NCBI GenBank assembly: GCA_023395775.1
Contig: JAEWYA010000145.1
Location: forward strand, 1-12,670
Source of the DNA: Bacillota bacterium
Lineage (GTDB): Bacteria > Bacillota > Clostridia > Oscillospirales > Oscillospiraceae
Length of the DNA stretch: 12,670 bases
Direction: 5' to 3'
Under the pieces are notes generated by a model. That model was given only the letters and a program-made list of their open reading frames with translations, was not told where the DNA came from and ran no database searches. Below, piece after piece: positions 6,481 through 12,670 of this stretch. The first letter of the stretch is position 1; every line of letters begins with the position of its first letter. The position numbers and the translations under genes were made by a program.

Positions 6481-6666
6481 ATGTCTCAACTCAACCAAAT
6501 GGAACTGCAGAACCTTCGCCATATGATTGGCGCGCATGAGACTGCCTATCAGAAGATGCAGACCTATGCGCAGCAGTCAACCGATCCTCAGGTAAGGGCC
6601 TATTTTGAAAAGTCCGCGCAGAGCGCCAAGACCACAAAAGAGAACTTGATGACATTTTTAGGATAA
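6481..6666 (+). CDS. Small CotF-associated spore protein
   Basis: This 61-residue helical protein (MSQLNQMELQNLRHMIGAHE...) resembles the short partners found next to CotF-type spore coat genes in clostridia: a two-helix, ferritin-like half with a conserved LRHxIGxHE and a second helix around YFEKSAQSAK. It has no signal peptide. ATG 6481 follows AAAGGAG (6465-6470). It ends 13 bases before the CotF-like gene, and its stop codon overlaps that gene's ribosome binding site, so the two are co-transcribed. Expression in the mother cell during sporulation is expected from the family. A sigma-K-like CAGATAATA (6441-6449, one mismatch to CATAnnnTA) lies upstream but is weak. Confidence 0.7.
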   Translation: MSQLNQMELQNLRHMIGAHETAYQKMQTYAQQSTDPQVRAYFEKSAQSAKTTKENLMTFLG

Positions 6667-6679
6667 GGAGGAAATTGTT

Positions 6680-6928
6680 TTGCACGAAAAAGAAATGGTT
6701 AATGATGCTCTGTCTGCAGTGAAAAGTGAATTGACGTTCTACTCTAACGCGATTTCAGAGTGCTCAAATCAGAAGCTTAGATCCACGATTCAGCAGATTC
6801 GCAACAGCTGTGAAACTTCTCAGTATGAGCTTTTCCAGATGGCCAGCTCCAAGGGGTATTATAAGCCCGCAGCACAGGCGAGCGATTCTGAAATCCAGCA
6901 GGTAAAGGCGCAGGCGCAGGGTCAGTAA
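6680..6928 (+). CDS. CotF-family spore coat protein
   Basis: This is an 82-residue protein of the Coat F type: two helices (about residues 3-25 and 31-58) with MHEKEMVNDALSAVKSEL at the start and the family's typical MASSKGYYKPA near residue 60, followed by a flexible Gln/Ala-rich tail. CotF proteins are structural parts of the endospore coat. The start is TTG at 6680, supported by a perfect AAGGAGG (6665-6671) 8 bases upstream. The in-frame ATG at codon 5 has no comparable site. It is the second gene of a two-gene unit with 6481-6666. Its presence marks the organism as a spore former. Confidence 0.8.
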   Translation: MHEKEMVNDALSAVKSELTFYSNAISECSNQKLRSTIQQIRNSCETSQYELFQMASSKGYYKPAAQASDSEIQQVKAQAQGQ

Positions 6929-7024
6929 ATTCTGCGAAACAGCATCCAAATAGTCTGTTCTGAATTCCTGTTTTAGCCATATAAGCCGGCCGTCAACAAC
7001 GGCCTGTAATGAAGAAAAGCAGTA

Positions 7025-7068
7025 AAAACTCCCCGGAACCTGCCGCACGGCAGGCTCCGGGGAGTTTT
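7025..7068. terminator. Strong two-way terminator after the spore coat genes
   Basis: AAAACTCCCCGGA (7025-7037) pairs with TCCGGGGAGTTTT (7056-7068), and CCTGCC (7039-7044) with GGCAGG (7049-7054), around a GCAC loop with one mismatch. T bases follow on the plus strand and A bases precede, so it works for the coat genes and could also block minus-strand reading. A smaller GGCCGT/ACGGCC hairpin lies at 6988-7004. Confidence 0.92.
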
Positions 7069-7135
7069 GCTGGTATACCATTGGAGAGGAAAAGGCTGGA
7101 ATTAAGAATATGACACATTTGCGGTATGGGTAACT

Positions 7136-7152
7136 GAGATAAGCGATATCTC
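7136..7152. promoter_or_regulatory. Small inverted repeat upstream of the permease operon
   Basis: GAGATA (7136-7141) and TATCTC (7147-7152) flank AGCGA, 68 bases before the permease start. It could be an operator half-site pair or chance. No convincing promoter was found in 7069-7219, and nothing else is seen there. Confidence 0.25.
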
Positions 7153-7219
7153 CGAAAATCACACTCCGAAACGGTGGGAATAAGATGGTCTGCCAGTATT
7201 TTTATAGGAGGTACAGTTA

Positions 7220-8596
7220 ATGGCGGATTTTGCAGTTACTCTGACGCCGCTTCATTTTTTATATCTAATCGGCGTCATTACTGTCCTGACCACAATGATT
7301 CTCAGGAAGGATACCCCCCTTGTGTGCATTGTATTTTTGTTTTTAATCGGCCTTACGGCCTATGGCACGCTGACGGGAGCCATTCAGGCCGTGTTTGCGT
7401 CTATCCTGTATGCGGCCAAGGAATTCATGGAAATTATCGCGACCATCGCGCTGATTACGGCGCTGTCCAAGTGCTTGTCGGATCTTGGCAGCGACCGTAT
7501 CATGATGCGGTCCATGTCCATCGTGATGAAGAATTCGTACATATCGTGGTGGGTTCTTGGAATAACCATGCTGATCTTCTCGCTGTTCCTGTGGCCGTCC
7601 CCGTCCGTAGCGCTGGTGGGGGCCATTTTGCTCCCGCTGGCGGTGAAGAAGGGGCTTAAGCCGCTGGCTGCGGCTATGGCGCTGAACCTGTTCGGCCACG
7701 GCGTTGCCCTGAGCGGGGACTTTGTGATTCAGGGTGCGCCGGCCATCACCGCCTCGGCGGCGGGGATTGATACCCACCTCTTCATTTCTGAAGGCATGCC
7801 TCTGTTTTTGGTAATGGGCGTCACGACGGTGGTGTCCGCTTTTATCATCAATCGCAAGGAAATGGGGCAAACTCAAAGCGTTGCTAAGGCTGTGGAGCAG
7901 AAAGAGGAAACCGAAATCCGCTTCCCGCGGGCGGCAATGCTGCTGGCCATTCTGGCACCGGCGGCATTTATTGCCGACGTGGCGCTCATGGCGGTCTTTA
8001 ACCTCAAGGGCGGCGACGCAACCAGTCTCGTCTCCGGCACTGCGGTCGTCGTACTGGTCATCGGCTCGGCGGCCGGGTTCGGGAAAGAAAGTCTGGAGCG
8101 ATTCACCAATTATATTTCGGACGGATTTCTGTTTGCCATTCGCATCTTTGCCCCCGTCATTATCATCGGCGCGTTTTTCTTCCTTGGCGGCAGCGGAATC
8201 ACCGTCATCCTGGGCGAGAAGTATCAGAGCGGAATTCTGAATGACTGGGCCGTTTGGCTGGCCGGCGTTACACCGTTAGACAAATATGTGGTAACGCTGA
8301 TCCAGATGGTCATCGGCGGACTGACAGGTCTGGACGGCTCCGGATTCTCCGGACTTCCGCTGGTGGGAACCCTGGCCAACACATTCGGCACCGCGGTCAA
8401 CTGCTCGGTGCCGCTGCTGGGCGCGCTGGGGCAGATCGCGGCCATCTTTATCGGAGGCGGAACCATCATTCCCTGGGGCCTGATGCCGGTGGCGGCCATT
8501 GCCGACGTAAATCCGCTGGAACTCGCGCGAAAAAACTTCGTTCCGGTTATGATCGGCTTTTTCTTCACCTTCCTGACCGCGTGCCTGCTAATTTAA
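7220..8596 (+). CDS. Ion-transporter-superfamily permease, substrate unknown
   Basis: This 458-residue integral membrane protein has about 11-12 helices in two similar halves. SPSVALVGAILLPLAVKKG (127-145) and GVALSGDFVIQGAPAI (161-176) in the first half, and LTGLDGSGFSGLPLVGTLAN (368-387) in the second, look like the helix-break, small-residue loops that bind substrate and ions in the citrate/dicarboxylate/gluconate and Na+/H+ antiporter-like families. A charged cytoplasmic linker (about 211-236) joins the halves. The ATG at 7220 follows AGGAGGT (7206-7212). It is the first gene of an apparent operon with asparagine synthetase, 15 bases downstream. Transport of aspartate, asparagine or another amino or organic acid is inference from context only. 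Confidence 0.65.
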   Translation: MADFAVTLTPLHFLYLIGVITVLTTMILRKDTPLVCIVFLFLIGLTAYGTLTGAIQAVFASILYAAKEFMEIIATIALITALSKCLSDLGSDRIMMRSMSIVMKNSYISWWVLGITMLIFSLFLWPSPSVALVGAILLPLAVKKGLKPLAAAMALNLFGHGVALSGDFVIQGAPAITASAAGIDTHLFISEGMPLFLVMGVTTVVSAFIINRKEMGQTQSVAKAVEQKEETEIRFPRAAMLLAILAPAAFIADVALMAVFNLKGGDATSLVSGTAVVVLVIGSAAGFGKESLERFTNYISDGFLFAIRIFAPVIIIGAFFFLGGSGITVILGEKYQSGILNDWAVWLAGVTPLDKYVVTLIQMVIGGLTGLDGSGFSGLPLVGTLANTFGTAVNCSVPLLGALGQIAAIFIGGGTIIPWGLMPVAAIADVNPLELARKNFVPVMIGFFFTFLTACLLI

Positions 8597-8611
8597 TAAG
8601 GAGGCAATGCC

Positions 8612-10465
8612 ATGTGCGGAATCGCGGGATTTTATAACGCAAAGGAAAACTATCTGACCGAGCGGGAGCGCTATACGGACATTTTGGAGAAAATGAACGC
8701 CGTCCAGCATCACAGGGGTCCGGACGACTGCGGTGTGCTCCTAAATGCCCACGTTGGTCTGGCCCACACGAGGCTTGCAATCATCGACTTGAATACAGGC
8801 CGTCAGCCCATGTCCAGAACCATGGACGGACGGACTTGGACGATTGTATACAACGGGGAACTCTACAATACCGCCGAACTTCGCGGGGATCTTGCAGCCG
8901 AGGGGTGGACCTTTGAAACCACCAGCGACACGGAAGTGATTCTGGCGGGTATGATGGAGTATGGGGCTGAATTCGTAAAGCGGCTCAACGGTATTTTTGC
9001 CTTTGCAGTCTACGACCCTGTACACGACAGGGTGACGCTGTTCCGGGATCGCTGCGGTGTAAAGCCGCTCTTTTACACCGTGCAGGACGGGAATCTGATT
9101 TTTTCGTCCGAGATCAAGGGCCTGTTTGTATTTCCCGGCATGAAGCCGTACCTGGATCACCGGGGTCTCAACGAGATTTTCAGCATCGGCCCCGCAAAGA
9201 CCTACGGCGTGGGCGTGTTTCGCGGCGTGGAGGAACTGCTTCCCGGGCATCTGCTCACGGCGTCGCCGGACGGAATCTCCGTGGAATGCTATTGGAAGCT
9301 GGTCAGCCGGGTCCATGAGGATGATTTTGCGGCCACGGTGGAAACCACCCGGGAATTGGTATTGGATTCCATTCGGCGGCAGATGGTCTCCGACGTACCG
9401 ATCTGTACGTTTCTCTCCGGCGGAGTGGACAGCAGTCTGGTGACGGCCATATGTGCCGAGGAGTTAAAAAAAAGAGGCGAGCAGCTCCGAACGTTTTCCT
9501 TTGACTTTACGGGAAACGACCGTAATTTCAAGCCCTCGTCCTTCCAGCCCTCCCAGGACCGGCCCTATGTCGATCTTGTGGTCGACTATCTGAAAACGGA
9601 TCACCGGTATCTGGAATGCAGTACGGAGGATCAATTTGCCTGTCTGGAGGCCTCTGTGGACGCCCATGACCTGCCGTGCATGGCGGACGTGGACTCCTCG
9701 TTGGTTTATTTCTGCAAAGAGGCCAGCCGGTATAATAAGGTGGTTCTGACCGGTGAGTGCGCCGACGAAATTTTCGGCGGATATCCCTGGTTCCACAAAA
9801 AGGAGTGCTTCGAGGCAAACACCTTCCCGTGGACCATGGATCTGGAGGCACGCAAGGTGCTGCTGCGGGACGATTTCCTGGAGTACTTGGGGATGGACGC
9901 CTATGTGGCTGAAACCTATCAGCGGTCGGTCGCGGAGACGCCCCGTTTGGAGCGGGATACGCCGGAGGAAGCCCGCCGCCGCGAAATCGCCTATCTGAAC
10001 ATCCGGTGGTTCATGCAGACGCTGCTGGACCGCATGGACCGCACCAGCATGTTCTCCGGTCTGGAAGCCCGGGTGCCCTTCGCGGACCACCGGATTCTGG
10101 AGTACGTCTGGAATGTTCCCTGGGAGATGAAGACGAAAGGCGGCGTTGTGAAGGCGCTGCTGCGCTCGTGCGGCGTTGGGCATCTGCCGGACACGGTGCT
10201 CTATCGGCGCAAATCCCCGTATCCCAAGACCTATGACCGGCAATATGAGGCGTTGCTCTCCAAGCGGGTACGGGAAATCATGGCGGATTCCAGTTCGCCC
10301 GTGCGGCAGTTCCTGGACCCCAAAAAGGTGGAAGTATTTCTTTCCAGTCCCTCGGACTACGGAAAACCGTGGTACGGGCAACTGATGGCGGGGCCGCAGA
10401 TGCTGGCGTATATTATTCAGGTGAATTACTGGATGAAGAAGTGGAACATCGCCCTGCTCCCGTAG
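8612..10465 (+). CDS. asnB: Asparagine synthase, glutamine-hydrolysing
   Basis: This 617-residue cytoplasmic enzyme makes asparagine from aspartate, glutamine and ATP. After removal of Met1, C2 (MCGIAGF) is the glutaminase nucleophile. R54, the NGE at 81-83 and D106 match glutamine-binding residues. The synthetase domain begins near residue 235 and carries the ATP-pyrophosphatase loop SGGVDSS (269-275) and the GECADEIFGGY motif (381-391), in which cysteine replaces the common glycine at the third position. Length is normal for the longer Firmicute form. ATG 8612 has a strong AAGGAGG. It follows the permease by 15 bases and precedes the HD gene by 78 bases, without a terminator between them. 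Confidence 0.95.
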   Translation: MCGIAGFYNAKENYLTERERYTDILEKMNAVQHHRGPDDCGVLLNAHVGLAHTRLAIIDLNTGRQPMSRTMDGRTWTIVYNGELYNTAELRGDLAAEGWTFETTSDTEVILAGMMEYGAEFVKRLNGIFAFAVYDPVHDRVTLFRDRCGVKPLFYTVQDGNLIFSSEIKGLFVFPGMKPYLDHRGLNEIFSIGPAKTYGVGVFRGVEELLPGHLLTASPDGISVECYWKLVSRVHEDDFAATVETTRELVLDSIRRQMVSDVPICTFLSGGVDSSLVTAICAEELKKRGEQLRTFSFDFTGNDRNFKPSSFQPSQDRPYVDLVVDYLKTDHRYLECSTEDQFACLEASVDAHDLPCMADVDSSLVYFCKEASRYNKVVLTGECADEIFGGYPWFHKKECFEANTFPWTMDLEARKVLLRDDFLEYLGMDAYVAETYQRSVAETPRLERDTPEEARRREIAYLNIRWFMQTLLDRMDRTSMFSGLEARVPFADHRILEYVWNVPWEMKTKGGVVKALLRSCGVGHLPDTVLYRRKSPYPKTYDRQYEALLSKRVREIMADSSSPVRQFLDPKKVEVFLSSPSDYGKPWYGQLMAGPQMLAYIIQVNYWMKKWNIALLP

Positions 10466-10543
10466 GGGAACCCGCAGTCTCTTTTTGCCGGGCACGGCGC
10501 ATGATTTGGGGTGGAGGTCAAATACTAAATCCGGGGTGATCAT

Positions 10544-11254
10544 TTGGCCAGCGACACTTCTTTGTTTGAGGAAATTGAGCGGCACTTGCTTTCTGACGAA
10601 ATGCCGTCCCGCTTCTTATCGGAGCTCGCCGGTTCCTCCGCTCTGGGTGAGTATCCGTTCAACATGCTGGAACGGCTGCAAACAACGCCGCAATCCCCCC
10701 GGTACCATCCGGAGGGCAGCGCCTGGAATCACACTTTGCTGGTAGTGGATGAAGCCGCGGGGATCAAGACAAAAAGCGCCGATCCCCGCGCGTTCATGTG
10801 GGCCGCGCTGCTGCACGACATTGGCAAGCCCTCCACAACCGTTCGCAGAAACGCTAAAATCACATCCTACGACCACGACAAAGCGGGCGCGCTTCTCGCA
10901 AGAGAGTTCCTTGGCGTTTTTACAGCGGACACGGACTTCATCGAGCGGACGGCCCGACTGGTTCGCTATCACATGCAGATTCTGTTCGTGGGAAGAAACC
11001 TGCCTTTTGCCGACGTAGAGGGAATGAAGCGGGACACGGACGTCCGGGAGGTGGCCCTTCTGGGGCTTTGCGACAGACTGGGGCGGCAAGGAGCGGATCG
11101 GCAGCAGGAACAGGAAAATATCCGCGCTTTTTTAGTAGCATGCAGCTCGCAGTCAGGAGAGAGACTTCATGAAGCCCGGTCCGGACAGCGTGGACAAAAT
11201 CCGAAACAGCTAAGACACGACCATTCCAATGCACCTCGCGGGAGGAAACGGTAA
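10544..11254 (+). CDS. HD-domain phosphohydrolase (HDIG type)
   Basis: This 236-residue protein has the metal-binding HD core: H63, H91-D92 in ALLHDIGKP, H111, H143 and D177. The stretch HPEGSAWNHTLLVVDEAA resembles the HD region of bacterial CCA-adding enzymes, but no nucleotidyltransferase domain is present, so it is a stand-alone hydrolase, probably acting on a nucleotide or phosphate ester; the substrate is unknown. The start is TTG at 10544, backed by GGGGTGATC just upstream. The last 40 or so residues are unusually basic and Gln/Arg-rich (HSNAPRGRKR end), which may be extra tail or read-through after a frameshift near the T6 run at about 11128. It is third in the permease-asnB operon and ends at a terminator. 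Confidence 0.8.
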   Translation: MASDTSLFEEIERHLLSDEMPSRFLSELAGSSALGEYPFNMLERLQTTPQSPRYHPEGSAWNHTLLVVDEAAGIKTKSADPRAFMWAALLHDIGKPSTTVRRNAKITSYDHDKAGALLAREFLGVFTADTDFIERTARLVRYHMQILFVGRNLPFADVEGMKRDTDVREVALLGLCDRLGRQGADRQQEQENIRAFLVACSSQSGERLHEARSGQRGQNPKQLRHDHSNAPRGRKR

Positions 11255-11259
11255 AGCAG

Positions 11260-11299
11260 AAAAGCATGGTTCCCGGAAGTTTCCGAGAACCATGCTTTT
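11260..11299. terminator. Two-way terminator between convergent genes
   Basis: AAAAGCATGGTTC (11260-11272) pairs with GAACCATGCTTTT (11287-11299), and CGGA/TCCG pair inside, with A/T tracts on both sides. It serves the HD-gene operon on the plus strand and the SLH-GH18 gene on the minus strand, 12-13 bases from the latter's stop. Confidence 0.93.
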
Positions 11300-11311
11300 T
11301 CATATTGAATT

Positions 11312-12670
11312 TCAGGTCAGCAGACTATTCCAGTTCCAGCTGTGTTCCGTGGGGATGGTCCCCAGCCGCCAAAGCGACACGCCGGAAATTCCAAGCAGCT
11401 TTGCGGCGTTCAGTTTGACCTGCACGCTGTCGTCATTATCGTACCAGACAAAATAGCGGCTGCCGTCCTCCGTGGTATAAACCGCATAGGGCTGCTGATA
11501 GGTATCCGACCAGCCCGTCTCCGTGTCCGACTGATTCAGCCGCTGATACAGAGTCTCGTTGGAGGGATATACCGGGGTGCCGGAGAGCAGTTTTCCATCG
11601 GCGCCGATCTTCCATGCCATCGGCTTGCTGGAGTAGCCCAGAAGGAGCTTGGACGTATCCGCCGTGCCGGTATCGGCGCTGGCGGCGGCCAGCAGCGAGG
11701 CGTACACCTGGTCGGCCGGGGCTGGCGCTGCGGTCTTATAATACTCCGTCCCCACATAGGCGGTCAGATCCACGGCGCTGTAATCATAGGTCATCAGGAT
11801 CACCTTGTCGGCCAGCCGCTCGATGGCGGGATAATCGTAGCCGTCGTAGAAGCTGCCGGTGGTCAAAGCGGGGGAAACGCAGACATATAAGCTCTTGCCA
11901 AGGGAATGCACTTTACTTGAAAGTGCCGTAAGAAACGCGGTGAAATTTGCTTTTTGCGCGGCTCGCAGTCCCTCAAAATCAATGGTCACACCGTCGTAGG
12001 GATTCTTTCCGACTGCGTTGTAGGTAACGGTCAGTTCGTTTATGATCTGCTCCACCGCCGCATCCCTGCCGTTTGCGGAGGCCAGCAGGTCCCGCACGCC
12101 GCCGGAGACGTCCATAAATACGCTGAGGTTCAGCGGCGTGCCATTGGCGTCCAGATACCCGGTCACACCCTGATAGCCGCTGGGGACGGCATACTCATTG
12201 CCACTCGCCGAGGTGGTGGACAGCAATGCCGTCGCCCCGTCCCAGGTCATCCGGCTCCATCCGGCGCTGACTGCCTCCATTCCGTCCGTCAGGCTGAGCT
12301 GGCTATAAGAGGAAATCGCGTAGAATCCGTGGACGAAATCAACCTTCCTGTTCAGCTTTTCGAAGATGCGCACCAGCATGGCCGCAGCCTGCGCCCGGGT
12401 GGCGGTGGCGGAGGGTGCAAAGGTGGTGGCGCTGGTTCCGGAGGTCATGCCAATCTGATAGGCTACGGCCACGTACCCCTTCCCCGCCGTCACGTCGGTA
12501 AACGGCAGAGAGACCTGCTTTTCCTCAATAGCGGCCGCGCCCTTCAGCCCCAGCGCCCGTACCAGCATTTCGGACATCTCGGCCCGGGTGATTGGAGCGT
12601 TGGGCCGAAAGGCCCCTTCACCATCCACCACGTCGTGGGACAGAGCCGTCTCCGCTGCGGAGTACCACGC
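11312..12670 (-). CDS. SLH-domain GH18 glycoside hydrolase (partial, N-terminus missing)
   Basis: The visible 452 residues are open to the right edge, so the N-terminus, signal peptide and probably a first SLH repeat lie outside. Residues 1-42 (AWYSAAETALSHD..., PNAPITRAEM) end one S-layer-homology repeat and about 50-107 form another, used to bind the cell wall. From about 108 a GH18 domain follows, with the catalytic DGVTIDFE (226-233, acid E233) and the end region AKLLGISGVSLWRLGT. GH18 enzymes cleave N-acetylglucosamine-containing glycans such as chitin or peptidoglycan. Related Bacillus proteins (YaaH/SleL) act on cortex fragments in germination, but those carry LysM rather than SLH. Substrate is not determined. 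The GTG at 12631 is an internal valine, not the start. Confidence 0.9.
   Translation of the reverse strand, partial: AWYSAAETALSHDVVDGEGAFRPNAPITRAEMSEMLVRALGLKGAAAIEEKQVSLPFTDVTAGKGYVAVAYQIGMTSGTSATTFAPSATATRAQAAAMLVRIFEKLNRKVDFVHGFYAISSYSQLSLTDGMEAVSAGWSRMTWDGATALLSTTSASGNEYAVPSGYQGVTGYLDANGTPLNLSVFMDVSGGVRDLLASANGRDAAVEQIINELTVTYNAVGKNPYDGVTIDFEGLRAAQKANFTAFLTALSSKVHSLGKSLYVCVSPALTTGSFYDGYDYPAIERLADKVILMTYDYSAVDLTAYVGTEYYKTAAPAPADQVYASLLAAASADTGTADTSKLLLGYSSKPMAWKIGADGKLLSGTPVYPSNETLYQRLNQSDTETGWSDTYQQPYAVYTTEDGSRYFVWYDNDDSVQVKLNAAKLLGISGVSLWRLGTIPTEHSWNWNSLLT

Noticed and set aside
6764..7162. 132-codon minus-strand frame over the CotF-like gene
   Set aside because: It crosses the strong terminator at 7025-7068 and lies antisense to a recognisable coat gene; no ribosome binding site.
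7174..7203. Similarity of the stretch before the permease to the start of the gene at 5838
   Set aside because: GTGGGAAT plus scattered matches with a gap; too short and weak to claim a duplicated leader.
9253..9262. CTCACGGCGT inside asnB, matching the tRNA-Arg 3' end
   Set aside because: Only 10 bases, inside a conserved gene; not a credible attachment site.
9464..10585. 373-codon minus-strand frame opposite asnB
   Set aside because: Antisense shadow of asnB, which has all catalytic motifs.
1..12670. CRISPR array, transposase, integrase, toxin-antitoxin or phage genes
   Set aside because: No spaced repeat array, terminal inverted repeats or recognisable mobile-element proteins were seen on either strand.

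Overview
The window looks like a chromosomal segment of a spore-forming, anaerobic clostridial Firmicute, probably near the Oscillospiraceae. This is inferred from gene content and style, not from a database match. The signs are an E. hirae-type V-ATPase operon (ntpF-I-K-E-C), a CotF-type spore coat gene pair, an SLH-anchored glycosyl hydrolase, strong AGGAGG-type ribosome binding sites, several TTG/GTG starts, and fairly GC-rich core genes.

Layout. (1) 1-3739, minus strand: the first five genes of a V-type ATPase operon, transcribed right to left from a good housekeeping promoter at 3804-3832. They encode the peripheral stalk (F, E), the membrane stator (I), the proteolipid rotor ring (K) and the start of subunit C. 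The catalytic A/B genes are expected beyond the left edge. (2) 4036-4596, minus: a DivIVA-like coiled-coil protein with its own terminator, a GC-rich leader and a promoter. (3) 4858-4934, plus: tRNA-Arg(ACG) with promoter and terminator, divergent from (2). (4) About 4981-6350: an AT-richer accessory stretch with an unrecognised five-helix membrane protein (minus), an unrecognised 128-residue soluble protein (plus), and between them a start-less reading frame that shares a 19-base repeat with the membrane gene. (5) 6481-6928, plus: two small CotF-like spore coat genes. (6) 7220-11254, plus: an apparent three-gene operon of an ion-transporter-superfamily permease, glutamine-hydrolysing asparagine synthetase and an HD-domain phosphohydrolase. 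(7) 11312-12670, minus: an SLH plus GH18 surface glycosidase cut by the right edge, sharing a two-way terminator with the operon.

The V-ATPase is the clearest functional unit. Its K subunit carries all the side-chain Na+ ligands known from Enterococcus hirae NtpK, so a sodium-translocating enzyme is predicted. The permease-asnB-HD group suggests amino-acid (aspartate/asparagine) uptake or export linked to amidation, but the permease substrate cannot be read from sequence. I did not find a clear undescribed defence, mobile or RNA-guided system. The most unusual stretch is the accessory region just downstream of the tRNA gene.
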